DNA of 64,000 nucleotides, taken from Mya arenaria. Its lineage: Eukaryota > Mollusca > Bivalvia > Myida > Myidae. The notes below the pieces were generated by a model. That model ran no database searches. It saw only the letters and a program-made list of their open reading frames with translations, and had not been told where the DNA came from. The first letter of the stretch is position 1; each line of letters starts with the position of its first letter. This document shows, piece after piece, positions 1 through 11,339 of the stretch. Made by a program: the position numbers and the translations under genes. Where the stretch lies: positions 74,284,049 through 74,348,048 of the forward strand of contig NC_069129.1 in assembly GCF_026914265.1 (NCBI RefSeq), read 5' to 3'.

Positions 1-3000
1 AATAAAGTGAAAGTTGTGAATAAGGGATGTATTGTGAATAGGGCTATAGGCCACCTGCGGTCTGCGCTAAAAACGGGTACTTCACGCCTGCAACCGCAGG
101 GCTACAGGCCACCTGCGGCCTCTGCTAAAAAACGGGTACTTCACGCCTGCAACCGCAGGGCTATAGGCCACCTGCGGCCTGCGCTAAAAAAACGGGTACT
201 TCACGCCTGCAACCGCAGGGCTATAGGCCACATGCGGCCTCTGCTAAAAAACGGGTACTTCACGCCTGCAACCGCAGGGCTACAGGCCACCTGCGGCCTG
301 CGCTTAAAGACCGGATACTTCACGCCTGCAACCGCAGGGCTAAAGGCCACCTGCGGCCTCGGCTAAAAAAACGGGTCCTTCACGCCTGCATGTGAACAAA
401 ATATGTGTGACAAAACTTGTGACAAAGAAAAAAGGAAAAATAATTAGAAGGAAAGCAGAAGAAAATGCTGATATTCAAATAAAAAGGTTTATTCGAGATA
501 TGTAAGGAATAATATTTTGTGAATATTATATGTTAAAAGGAATATTTTCTGCAAACTGTGGAAACACAAGTGTTTCGATTGTGTGTACGTGTTTTTCATA
601 TGTATTGAATTTATTAATGTGACATAATAATAAAGTGAAAGTTGTGACGAAGGGATGTATTGTGAATAGGGCTATAGGCCACCTGCGGTCTGCGTTAAAA
701 AACGGTTACTTCACGCCTGCAACCTCAGGGCTACAGGCCACCTGCGGCCTCTGCTAAAAAACGGGTACTTCACGCCTGCAACCGCAGGGCTATAGGCCAC
801 CTGCGACCTGCGCTAAAAAAACGGGTACTTCACGCCTGCAACCGCAGGGCTATAGGCCACCTGCGGCCTCTGCTAAAAAACGGGTAATTCACGCCTGCAA
901 CCGCAGGGCTATAGGCCACATGCGGGATTTGCTAAAAACCGAGTACTTCACGCCTGCAACCGCAGGGCTATAGGCCACCTGCGGTCTGACAAAGAAAAAG
1001 GAAAAAGGATTAGAAGGAAAGCAGCAGAAAATGCTGATATTCAAATAAAAGGTTTATTCGAGATATGTAAGGAATAATATTTTGTGAATATTATTTGTTA
1101 AAAGGAATATTTTCTGAAAACTGTGGAAACACAAGTGTTTCGATTTTGTGTACGTGTTTTTCATATGCATTGAATTTATTAATGTGACATAATAATAAAG
1201 TGAAAGTTGTGACAAAGGGATGTATTGTGAATAGGGCTATAGGCCACCTGCGGCCTCTGCTAAAAAACGGGAACTTCACGCCTGCAACTGCAGGGCTATA
1301 GGCCACCTGCGGCCTCTGCTAAAAAACGGGAACTTCACGCCTGCAACCGCAGGGCTATAGGCCACCTGCGGCCTGCGCTTAAAAACCGGGTACTTCACGC
1401 CTGCAACCGCAGGGCTATAGGCCACATGCGGCCTGCGCTAAAAAACGGGTACTTCACGCCTGCAACCGCAGGGCTATAGGCCACCTGCGGCCTAGGCTAA
1501 AAAACGGGTCCTTCACGCCTGCATGTGAACAAAATATGTGTGACAAAACTTGTGACAAAGAAAAAGGAAAAAGGATTAGAAGGAAAGCAGCAGAAAATGC
1601 TGATATCAAATAAAAAGGTTTATTCGAGATATGTAAGGAATAATATTTTGTGAATATTATTTGTTAAAAGGAATATTTTCTGCAAACTGTGGAAACACAA
1701 GTGTTTCGATTGTGTGTACGTGTTTTTCATATGCATTGAATTTATTAATGTGACATAATAATAAAGTGAAAGTTGTGACAAAGGGATGTATTGTGAATAG
1801 GGCTATAGGCCACCTGCGGCCTCTGCTATAAAACGGGTACTTCACGCCTGCAACCGCAGGGCTATAGGCCACCTGCGGCCTGCTCTTAAAAACCGGGTAC
1901 TTCACGCCTGCAGCCGCAGGGCTATAAGCCACCTGCGGCCTCTGCTAAAAAACGGGTACTTCACGCCTGCAACCGCAGGGCTATAGGCCACATGCGGCCT
2001 GCGCTAAAGAACGGATTCTTCACGCCTGCAACCGCAGGGCTATAGGCCACCTGCGGCCTGCGCTAAAAAACGGGTACTTCACGCCTGCAACCGCAGGGCT
2101 ATAGGCCACCTGCGGCCTCTGCTAAAAAACTGGAACTTTAGGCCTGCAACCGCAGGGCTATAGGCCACCTGCGGCCTGCGCTTAAAAACCAGGTACTTCA
2201 CGCCTGCAACCGTAGGGCTATAGGCCACATACGGTCTGACAAAGAAAAAGGAAAAAGGATTAGAAGGAAAGCAGCAGAAAATGCTGATATTCAAATAAAA
2301 AGGTTTATTCGAGATATGTAAGGAATAATATTTTGTGAATATTATATGTTAAAGGAATATTTTCTGCAAACTGTGGAAACACAAGTGTTACGATTGTGTG
2401 TACGTGTTTTTCATATGCATCGAATTTATTAATGTGACATAATAATAAAGTGAAAGTTGTGACAAAGGGATGTATTGTGAATAGGGCTATAGGCCACATG
2501 CGGTCTGCGTTAAAAAAACGGGTACTTCACGCCTGCAACCGCAGGGCTATAGGCCACATGCGGCCTGCGCTAAAAAACGGGTACTTCACGCCTGCAACCG
2601 CAGGGCTATAGGACACCTGCGGCCTCGGCTAAAAAACCGGGTCCTTCACGCCTGCATGTGAACAAAATATGTGTGACAAAACTTGTGACAAAGAAAAGGA
2701 AAAAGGATTAGAAGGAAAGCAGCAGAAAATGCTGATATTCAAATAAAAAGGTTTATTCGAGATATGTAAGGAATAATATTTTGTGAATATTATATGTTAA
2801 AAGGAATATTTTCTGCAAACTGTGGAAACACAAGTGTTTCGATTGTGTGTACGTGTTTTTCATATGCATTGAATTTATTAATGTGACATAATAATAAAGT
2901 GAAAGTTGTGACAAAGGGATGTATTGTGAATAGGGCTATAGGCCACCTGCGGTCTGCGCTAAAAAACGGGTACTTCACGCCTGCAGCCGCAGGGCTATAG

Positions 3001-5367
3001 GCCACCTGCGGCCTCTGCTATAAAACGGGTAGTTCACGCCTGCAACCGCAGGGCTATAAGCCACCCGCGGCCTGCGCTTAAAAACCGGGTACTTCACGCC
3101 TGCAACCGCAGGGCTATAGGCCACCTGCGGCCTCTGCTAAAAAACGGGTACTTCACACCTGCAACCGCAGGGCTATAGGCCACATGCGGCCTGCGCTAAA
3201 GCACGGGTTCTTCACGCCTGCAACCGCAGGGCTATAGGCCACCTGCGGCCTGCGCTAAAAAACGGGTACTTCACGCCTGCAACCGCAGGGCTATAGGCCA
3301 CCTGCGGCCTCTGCTAAAAAACGGGAACTTCACGCCTGCAACCGCAGGGCTATAGGCCACCTGCGGCCTGCGCTTAAAAACCGGGTACTTCACGCCTGCA
3401 ACCGCAGGGCTATAGGCCACCTGCGGCCTCGGCTAAAAAAACGGGTCCTTCACGCCTGCATGTGAACAAAATATGTGTGACAAAACTTGTGACAAAGAAA
3501 AAGGAAAAATAATTAGAAGGAAAGCAGAAGAAAATGCTGATATTCAAATAAAAAGGTTTATTCGAGATATGTAAGGAATAATATTTTGTGAATATTATAT
3601 GTTAAAAGGAATATTTTCTGAAAACTGTGGAAACACAAGTGTTTCGATTGTGTGTACGTGTTTTTCATATGCATTGAATTTATTAATGTGACATAATAAT
3701 AAAGTGAAAGTTGTGACGAAGGGATGTATTGTGAATAGGGCTATAGGCCACCTGCGGTCTGCGTTAAAAAACGGGTACTTCACGCCTGCAACCTCAGGGC
3801 TACAGGCCACCTGCGGCCTCGGCTAAAAAACGGGTACTTCACGCCTGCAACCACAGGGCCATAGGCCACCTGCGACCTGCGCTAAAAAAACGGGTACTTC
3901 ACGCCTGCAACCGCAGGGCTTTAGGCCACCTGCGGCCTCTGCTAAAAAACGGGTACTTCACGCCTGCAACCGCAGGGCTATCAGCCACATGCGGGATTTG
4001 CTAAAAACCGGGTACTTCACGCCTGCAACCGCAGGGCTATAGGCCACCTGCGGTCTGACAAAGAAAAAGGAAAAAGGATTAGAAGGAAAGCAGCAGAAAA
4101 TGCTGATATTCAAATAAAAGGTTAATTCGAGATATGTAAGGAATAATATTTTGTGAATATTATTTGTTAAAAGGAATATTTTCTGAAAACTGTGGAAACA
4201 CAAGTGTTTCGATTGTGTGTACGTGTTTTTCATATGCATTGAATTTATTAATGTGACATAATAATAAAGTGAAAGTTGTGACAAAGGGATGTATTGTTAA
4301 TAGGGCTATAGGCCACCTGCGGTCTGCGCTAAAAAAACGGGTACTTCACGCCTGCAACCGCAGGGCTATAGGCCACCTGCGGCCTAGGCTAAAAAACGGG
4401 TCCTTCACACCTGCATGTGAACAAAATATGTGTGACAAAACTTGTGACAAAGAAAAAGGAAAAAGGATTAGAAGGAAAGCAGCAGAAAATGCTGATATTC
4501 AAATAAAAAGGTTTATTTGAGATATGTAAGGAATAATATTTTGTGAATATTATATGTTAAAAGGAATATTTTCTGCAAACTGTGGAAACACTAGTGTTAC
4601 GATTGTGTGTACGTGTTTTTCATATGCATTGAATTTATTAATGTGACATAATAATAAAGTGAAAGTTGTGACAAAGGGATGTATTGTGAATAGGGCTATA
4701 GGCCACCTGCGGTCTGCGTTAAAAAACGGGTACTTCACGCCTGCAACCTCAGGGCTACAGGCCACCTGCGGCCTCTGCTAAAAAACGGGTACTTCACGCC
4801 TGCAACCGCAGGGCTATAGGCCACATGCGGCCTCTGCTAAAAAACGGGTACTTCACGCCTGCAACCGCAGGGCTACAGGCCACCTGCGGCCTCTGCTATA
4901 AAACGGGTACTTTACGCCTGCAACCGCAGGGCTATAGGCCACCTGCGGCCTGCGCTAAAAACGGGTACTTCACGCCTGCAACCGCAGGGCTACAGGCCAC
5001 CTGCGGCCTCTGCTAAAAAACGGGTACTTCACGCCTGCAACCGCAGGGCTATAGGCCTCCTGCGGCCTGCGCTAAAAAAACGGGTACTTCACGCCTGCAA
5101 CCGCAGGGCTATAAACCACCTGCGGCCACTGCTAAAAAACGGGTACTTCACGCCTGCAACCGCAGGGTTTTATGCTACATGCGGCCTCTGCTAAAAAAAA
5201 GGGTACTTCACGCCTGCAACCGCAGGGCTATAGGCCACCTGCGGTCTGCGCTAATAAACGGGTACTTCACGCCTGCAACCGCAGGGCTATAGGCCACCTG
5301 TGGCCTGCGCTAAAAATCGGGTACTTTACGCCTGCAACCGCAGGGCTATAGGTCATCTGCGGCCTGC

Positions 5368-5858
5368 GCTAAAAATGGGTAGTGTTGGGTAGGCCTCTTT
5401 GTCTGCTATATCCAATAGAGACAACAAAGTCAGAGCAAAATGAGTTGGATAGAAACTGTGACTCATCAAACTGTGACAAACAAAAGTGTGACACATCAAA
5501 GTGTGACATATCAAACTGTGACAAACAAAAATGTGACATGTCAAAATTTGAAACAAATATGTGACAAATCTCAGTGTGACAAACACGTATGTGAACAAAA
5601 TATGTGTGACAAAACTTGTGACAAAGAAAAAGGAAAAAGGATTAGAAGGAAAGCAGCAGAAAATGCTGATTTCAAATAAAAAGGTTTATTCGAGATATGT
5701 ATGGAATAATATTTTGTGAATATTATTTGTTAAAAGGAATATTTTCTGCAAACTGTGGAAACACAAGTGTTTCGATTGTGTTTGCGTGTTTTTCATATGC
5801 ATTGAATTTATTAATGTGACATAATAATAAAGTGAAAGGGATGTATTGTGAATAGGGC
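5368..5858 (+). repeat. Extended spacer of the satellite
   Basis: The last spacer is about 200 bp longer than the others. Its extra 5' part (5368-5590) is absent from all other spacers and includes a 15-bp-period repeat, TGTGACAAACAAAAG and variants. From TGTGAACAAAATATG onwards it matches the ordinary spacers, including ATAATAATAAAGTGAAAG, except that GTTGTGACAAAG is missing before GGGATGTATTG. It probably preserves the source sequence from which the shorter spacers were trimmed before amplification. Confidence 0.75.
5440..5679 (+). other. Coding-like Cys-Asp pentapeptide repeat ending, not a proven gene
   Basis: In one frame the 15-bp repeat reads as tandem pentapeptides CDKQK CDTSK CDISN CDKQK CDMSK. 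After a one-base shift it continues as CDKSQ CDKHV CEQNM CDKT and a basic tail, KEKGKRIRRKAAENAD. The same tail is encoded in most spacers, and in several the frame stays open to a stop just past FIRDM. I do not recognise a family. This may be the 3' end of a former coding exon captured by the satellite, or simply a 15-bp microsatellite with an open frame. No upstream exon is visible. Confidence 0.3.
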
Positions 5859-6066
5859 TATAGGCCACCTGCGGTCTGCGCTTAAAAACCGGGTACTTCA
5901 CGCCTGCAACCGCAGGGCTATAGGCCACCTGCGGCCTCTGCTAAAAAACGGGTACTTCACGCCTGCAACCGCAGGGCTATCAGCCACATGCGGCTTTGCC
6001 AAAGAACGGGTTCTTCACGCCTGCAACCGCAGGGCTATAGGCCACCTGCGGCCTGCGCTAAAAAAA

Positions 6067-7150
6067 TAAATAATGTACATAACGATCTCTAAAATAGCGA
6101 GGCACACCGGAAACATATTCAATTTGTTAAAAATGCTGAATGTTATATCGGGGTACGATATTAATATTATGTTTGATAACGTTCACTGTTGGAATAGGAG
6201 ATAGTTAAATGTTTGTTTTTTCCCAACCTATGACAATAACAAGAATGCCATTTCCTTCCAATCGAAAATATTTCAAAACTATCAAATAGAGTGTTTTCCC
6301 ATAAATGCAAAAAAGTAACTTTATATGCAGTCGCAACAAACATAAACAGCTATTTACTTGTTGGCGACTTTGAGTTTACAAAATGTATAATTTAACAACA
6401 TGGTTTAAAAATACCTTATTTCAAAACGAAAAATATAAAGTGCAGTTTATATATTAATCTTTCAACTCGACAGGTTTGAACTATTCATAAAGACATGGTA
6501 TGAGCAAGCAGTTTCATGGAAATACTTAGTACACTTAAAGGCTGATTGAAATAATAATATATCTTAATTAAGACACATAATTTATGAATTATTATTTCAC
6601 ATTATCATTTAAGATGTCAAAAGGCAAAGCATTGAACTATTTAACAACAACAACAAGAACAACAACAACAGCAACGTTTAATGCATTCAGGTAATTATGC
6701 ATAAAGCATACAAATAGTTTACGAGCAAACAGGTAAAATTTAGCAAAATAAATAATAATAAAATGTGAACAAAAAGATAAATGATCGTTAATCAGTAGTA
6801 GTGAACTATTTTGCAATTAAAGGTAAATCTAGAATGCTTGTATAAAATCTTTATTTATTTATTAGCAATTTGCTCGAATTTTTTTTAAACAAGTTATTCA
6901 CCAAAGTCCGAATGTTTGTTAAACAGATGTTTGAAGGAGTAGTATTTATCCAATCGTGAATATCATAAGCTAATTCGTGTTTATGTATGTTCGTGTTTAC
7001 TACTACAACTGGACAACTTGCTATGAATCAAAAGTATTATAAATTTTCGAATGACATTCCAACCGTGGATATATAGTGAATTAATGGCAGGAATATATGG
7101 TAGCTTGCAATAATTCTTATGATATAATTCATATGTAAACTGTCCATTTA
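6067..7150. other. AT-rich non-coding stretch
   Basis: Unique AT-rich DNA after the satellite. It holds an imperfect AAC trinucleotide microsatellite at about 6642-6676. I see no supported gene. Confidence 0.7.
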
Positions 7151-7260
7151 GTGAAATTGAATAATGATGTCATGTGTGTTAAGTTCTGAGTTTATTTTGC
7201 AAACTTGTGAATATTTGTCCAGTAGCAATAGTATGGTTTAAGAAATTGTTAACGTATATA
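7151..7260 (-). mobile_element. LINE-C 3' end fragment, left piece
   Basis: This stretch (GAAATTGAATAATGATGTCA onward) matches 21711-21886, which is the end of a minus-strand LINE ORF. It is the left part of an element whose right part resumes at 13876. An internal piece present in the 21.7 kb copy (about 60 bp) is missing here. Confidence 0.7.
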
Positions 7261-7374
7261 TAGTTTATAGTTTTTCATTTGATATCTCATAACTATATCG
7301 ATTATATTGTATCCTAGTTCAAATAAATGAATTTGTTTTGTTATAAAAAAATAAATAATAATAATATTTAAACT
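7261..7374 (+). mobile_element. Insert between the two LINE-C pieces, left half
   Basis: AT-rich sequence that is absent from the homologous LINE-C copy at 21.7-22.6 kb. It runs up to the LINE-A target-site duplication and continues on the other side of LINE-A at 13709. Together the halves make about 285 bp ending in a short TTGAG repeat tail, as expected for a 5'-truncated LINE 3' end in plus orientation. Confidence 0.5.
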
Positions 7375-7389
7375 AACCACATTCCCCTT
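7375..7389. repeat. Target-site duplication, left copy (LINE-A)
   Basis: AACCACATTCCCCTT, repeated exactly at 13694-13708. The bases on both sides differ between the two copies, so the duplication is exactly 15 bp. Confidence 0.9.
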
Positions 7390-7515
7390 TTTTTCTCTTT
7401 GGAACTGCAATTACTCACAGTCCGTTTATTTCTTTAGACGAATACACAATCGTACAGCTATACATATAAATTGATACATAGAACTGTCATGAATATATAC
7501 ATCTTCAATATATTG

Positions 7516-10500
7516 TTAGATAATGTGTTTAATGTTGTTAATAAACTCATTCAGAAAACAAACATTCACATTTGTTTTCTTTAAGAACGTCTGTAAAGTA
7601 AGCAAATCATAAAATAAATGATTCAAAATAACAATGTGTTTTGCTCTCCTATCACTGATGAAGTATGTTTTATAAATACAGTAGCAGACTTGGCTCAATA
7701 CAATATTGACGCAATTATATTCTTTTTGGTATATCTTATATCCTACCAAGATGTATTTTATATTGTTGAGATTTTTGTTTATACCACATTTTTTAAACAC
7801 GGAATTTATGGTGTTCCAAAAAGTTGATAAAGTAGAACACTGTATAAAAAAATGTTCATAATCTTCTACTTCATGGCAATATATGCATAAAGGACATTCT
7901 CTCAATTTCCACGTGAATAAATTCAGGTTAGTTGCCACAAGATTATGTAACAGTTTAATTTTGAACTGTTTAACTTTATTGTCAACAATACATTTATGAT
8001 TTATATAATACCATGAATTCCATTCTACTTTTTCTCGAAGACTGCGATTCCAGTAACCATGAATGGAAGGTTTTTCAAAAACTTGCCTAATAAAAAGCTG
8101 GTAAATTTCTTTATTTGTCATTTCGGTTAGAGGTTTATTTTGAATTTTTATTTCTAGCTTTGTGTTAACTCTAGTATTTAATGATTCATTTGATTTAACA
8201 ATATTTTTCCAGCTAGCTGGTAAAGAATTTTTTAACGTATAAATTTCTGCCATCCAATTTGTTTTGTTTTTAAGTTTATTCAAAATTAAATGTGTTTCTA
8301 TGTCACCGCTATTTGAAATTATGTCATTAATGAATATCAAATCTGAATCAATCCAGGTTTTGAAGAAGAGACTTTTATTATTACATTTTATGAATTTATT
8401 ACCCCAGATTATTTCCTTCCTAATATTATAAAATGTGTTAGACATTTTGTCTTGATGAACAGACATTTGTGAAAAGTGGATCCATATTGACAGTAAGTCT
8501 TTATAAAAAAGGCTCAATTTGTTTGTAAGTGGTTGTAAGGACTTGATAGAGTCAATGTTCATGTAGAAAATTAGGAAGTTCTTGCCGAATTGGTCAAACA
8601 TAAGAGATGGTATTGTTTTCCAGCTTGCGCTTGTTGTACTGATAAGGTTGGTTACCCATTTTATTTTCATGGCTTTAGAAAATAACATGAAATCTGGAAT
8701 ATCTAGACCACCTTCAAGCTTATTACCAATAACTGTCTTACGTTTGATTTTATCTTTTTTTCCGTTCCAGAAAAACTCGAAGATCATTGAATTAATTATC
8801 TTAGAAATATTATCGGGAGTTACAATATTTTGAGCTAAGTAAACAAGCTTGGGAAGAAGTAATGTTTTTATGACCGTTATTTTTCCAAAGTATGTAAGTT
8901 TTCGTTTACTCCAAGTGTTAATTAGCTGCTTACACTTTTCGATTTTGTCGGTCCAACTTAGGTTTACACATTCATTTTTATTATTTCCAAAGTAGACGCC
9001 AAGAGATTTAACATGTTTTGTAGTAAATTGTACACCATGTAACACAGTGACGGGTTGATTTTTCGATTTACCTATCCAGAGACCTAACGTTTTCATCTTG
9101 TTAAGTTTAAGACCCGAATGTTTTCCAAAGGTATCAATTATTTCTAAAACAATAGGTATTTCTATATGGTTTTTAAGAAATAAAGTAGTATCGTCTGCAA
9201 GTTGGGTATATTTAATGTTGTTTTCTTTTACTTTTATACCTTCATATGTTTCGCATTGTTTCAGTTTAATTGATAAAACTTCAACAACTATAATAAAAAG
9301 AAGAGCAGAAAGAGGGCAACCTTGTCGAACGCCACGTTGTAAATTAAATGAGTCTGATATCCATCCATTGTTTGCTATTTTGGACGTAATATTGCAATAA
9401 AGAGTCTTAACCCATCTTATAAACGAGTTCTTAAAGCCGAATTTTTTCAGTATGTCAACCATAAAAGGCCATTCTACTGTGTCAAAGGCTTTTTTGAAGT
9501 CTAAAAATAGAATCGCACCCTCTTTGTTATAAAGATCAGTATAATCTATGACGTCATCTATAAGTCGTATATTGAAACCTATATTTCTGTTCTTGATATA
9601 ACCTTGCTGATCAAAACTTATAATCTTCGGTAGGACTAATTGCATGCGTTTTGCTAAAATCTTTGCCGCTAGTTTATAGTCGATATTTAAAAGGGATATT
9701 GGACGCCAATTTTCAAGGTTTTCGGGATCACCCTTTTTATACAATAGCGAAAAAACTCCTTGTTTTTGAGTAAAAGATAATTCGCCTTTTTCATAGCTTT
9801 CGTTAAAAGAATTAATGACAAGGTTTCCAATTATAGACCAAAAGGCTTTATAAAATTCAACTGTCAGACCATTAAGTCCAGGACTTTTATTCAGTTTCAT
9901 TTCATTGAGCGCTGTTGTCGCTTTTTCGTGAGTTATTTTGCCTTCGCATTTATCAGATAAATTTGGTTCCAAAGTGGTAGGTATGTTAACATCGGTTATA
10001 TATTGAGTATATTCCACGTTGTCTTTATATTTTGTGGTGTACAACTCCGTATAGAAATTAACTTCTGCATCTAATATTTGTTTTGTTTCAAAGACTCTGT
10101 CTCCATCAACAAGTATTGAATTAATAACTTTTCTGCTTTGACGTGATTTCTCTAGATTAAGAAAATATTTAGAATTTGTTTCGCCTTTCTCAATAAAGTC
10201 TATTTTTGAGCGTATTTGAGCACCGGTCGCCTTACTTTTATATATATCATTTATTTCTGATTCGATCATGTTAATTTGTATGCTAGTTTCTTCATGTGGT
10301 TCTTTATCGTTATCCTCGTACAATAGTTTAAGTTCTTTTTCTAATTTAGTCAGATGATTATGCTTTTGTCTTGAAAGACATTTACAAAATTGGATTGTTT
10401 GATTTCTAATTTCTATTTTACAAAATTCCCATTTTGCTTGAGGGTTAACATTCGATTGAATTTGCTGATTAAGAATATTTTTAATTTTGGCTTTGTATTC

Positions 10501-11289
10501 TTTGTTTTCGAGAAGAGAGTTATTGAATTTCCAATAGCCAGGACCACGTGTATTGGGTAGTTTAAATTTTAGTGAAATGGCCATGTGATCTGTTGTTTGT
10601 ATTATTGCAGGTCTGATGTCTGTTGAAAATACTTGAGGAGTGAAGTTGTGGTCAATAAGCCAATAGTCAATTCTGCTTTTTTCTGTCTCATTCTTACGTC
10701 GCCAAGTAAACTGATATTTATTTGTATTGAGGACTTTCCAAATATCACACAATTTATGAGTTTTGATAAGGCGTGTTAAGTTCTTAACAGTTACAACCTC
10801 TGATTGTTGTGATTTGGTTATTCTGTCATTTATGTTTAACGTATCGTTATGATCGCCGCCGATTATTTTAATCCCTAAGCATTTCTCCGAAATAACATTT
10901 GATAAGGTTAAGTAAAAGTCGTTTCTTTCTTTTTTCTTGTTCGGCGAATACAGATTTACTAGTGTATATGTATTTTCAAGTATTTTAAGAATTAATAAGA
11001 TGTATCTACCATTACAATCACAAATTTGGTCTAATATATTGCACTGGAGGTCATTTTTTATTAAAGTAGAACATCCTTTACTGTTTGATTCCCCGTAACT
11101 ATGTACTAGTCTCCAATTATTAAACTCGTCCCTTATATGATGGTCTATATTGTCAGTAAAATGAGTTTCTTGTAAAAAGGCAACATCTGCCTTTTGATTA
11201 TTAAGCCATTGAATTACACGTGCACGTTTATTTCTATCTCTTAAACCTTGAACGTTAAGCGATATAAAGTGAATTATATGATGTTGCAT
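7516..11289 (-). CDS. LINE-A ORF2: endonuclease and reverse transcriptase (1257 aa)
   Basis: This protein would nick chromosomal DNA and reverse-transcribe the element RNA at the nick. The N-terminal apurinic-type endonuclease shows N12 in SLNVQG, E41 in FLQETHF, D146 and N148 in GGDHND, and D234-H235 in TTDHMAI. The reverse transcriptase shows KLNKSPGLNGL near 465-474, palm motif A FLDFKKAFDTV with D597, RQGCPLSALLF near 655-665, and LADD with D699-D700. A thumb region, GGLDIPDF, and a C-terminal CPLC...H...C finger follow. Length is normal for the group. The start was chosen because the endonuclease begins within ten residues of this Met. One oddity: the usual PGxDG Asp is Asn473 here, while the 52.9 kb relative keeps Asp. 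Otherwise it looks intact. Confidence 0.93.
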   Translation of the reverse strand: MQHHIIHFISLNVQGLRDRNKRARVIQWLNNQKADVAFLQETHFTDNIDHHIRDEFNNWRLVHSYGESNSKGCSTLIKNDLQCNILDQICDCNGRYILLILKILENTYTLVNLYSPNKKKERNDFYLTLSNVISEKCLGIKIIGGDHNDTLNINDRITKSQQSEVVTVKNLTRLIKTHKLCDIWKVLNTNKYQFTWRRKNETEKSRIDYWLIDHNFTPQVFSTDIRPAIIQTTDHMAISLKFKLPNTRGPGYWKFNNSLLENKEYKAKIKNILNQQIQSNVNPQAKWEFCKIEIRNQTIQFCKCLSRQKHNHLTKLEKELKLLYEDNDKEPHEETSIQINMIESEINDIYKSKATGAQIRSKIDFIEKGETNSKYFLNLEKSRQSRKVINSILVDGDRVFETKQILDAEVNFYTELYTTKYKDNVEYTQYITDVNIPTTLEPNLSDKCEGKITHEKATTALNEMKLNKSPGLNGLTVEFYKAFWSIIGNLVINSFNESYEKGELSFTQKQGVFSLLYKKGDPENLENWRPISLLNIDYKLAAKILAKRMQLVLPKIISFDQQGYIKNRNIGFNIRLIDDVIDYTDLYNKEGAILFLDFKKAFDTVEWPFMVDILKKFGFKNSFIRWVKTLYCNITSKIANNGWISDSFNLQRGVRQGCPLSALLFIIVVEVLSIKLKQCETYEGIKVKENNIKYTQLADDTTLFLKNHIEIPIVLEIIDTFGKHSGLKLNKMKTLGLWIGKSKNQPVTVLHGVQFTTKHVKSLGVYFGNNKNECVNLSWTDKIEKCKQLINTWSKRKLTYFGKITVIKTLLLPKLVYLAQNIVTPDNISKIINSMIFEFFWNGKKDKIKRKTVIGNKLEGGLDIPDFMLFSKAMKIKWVTNLISTTSASWKTIPSLMFDQFGKNFLIFYMNIDSIKSLQPLTNKLSLFYKDLLSIWIHFSQMSVHQDKMSNTFYNIRKEIIWGNKFIKCNNKSLFFKTWIDSDLIFINDIISNSGDIETHLILNKLKNKTNWMAEIYTLKNSLPASWKNIVKSNESLNTRVNTKLEIKIQNKPLTEMTNKEIYQLFIRQVFEKPSIHGYWNRSLREKVEWNSWYYINHKCIVDNKVKQFKIKLLHNLVATNLNLFTWKLRECPLCIYCHEVEDYEHFFIQCSTLSTFWNTINSVFKKCGINKNLNNIKYILVGYKIYQKEYNCVNIVLSQVCYCIYKTYFISDRRAKHIVILNHLFYDLLTLQTFLKKTNVNVCFLNEFINNIKHII

Positions 11290-11339
11290 TTTAAAGCTAA
11301 TTGATATTTAACAATTGATTACGTTGTTACTTATTTCTG

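Larger units (their letters stand above)
1..6066. repeat. Higher-order satellite: ~59-bp monomers plus ~250-280-bp spacers
   Basis: A tandem array that begins before the window. The monomer (about 59 bp, some 58 or 60) contains CACGCCTGCAACCGCAGG, then TATAGGCCACCTGCGGCCT, then a GCTAAAAAACGGGTACTT linker; I estimate 55-60 monomers in ten runs. Each monomer holds two short dyads, CCTGC-AACC-GCAGG and AGGCC-ACCTGC-GGCCT. Runs are separated by AT-rich spacers near 391-669, 986-1234, 1524-1800, 2235-2484, 2656-2934, 3461-3739, 4055-4305, 4416-4694 and 5368-5858, plus a partial one at 1-45. Spacers start in one of two ways: after CGCCTGCA with TGTGAACAAAATATGTGTGA, or shortened after CTGCGGTCTGAC. 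All end near GATGTATTGTGAATAGGG. Copies are very similar, so the array looks recently homogenised. The long reading frames across it exist only because 59-60-bp units have few stops. Confidence 0.95.

Noticed and set aside
7..366. Open frames with repeated AIGHLRPALKKRVLHACNRR and, on the other strand, RRWPIALFTIHPFV
   Set aside because: They follow the satellite monomer and spacer, change frame with each 58-60-bp unit and have no independent support.
1..6066. CRISPR-like array of regular dyad repeats
   Set aside because: The monomers are head-to-tail with no unique spacers, and the region is eukaryotic satellite DNA.
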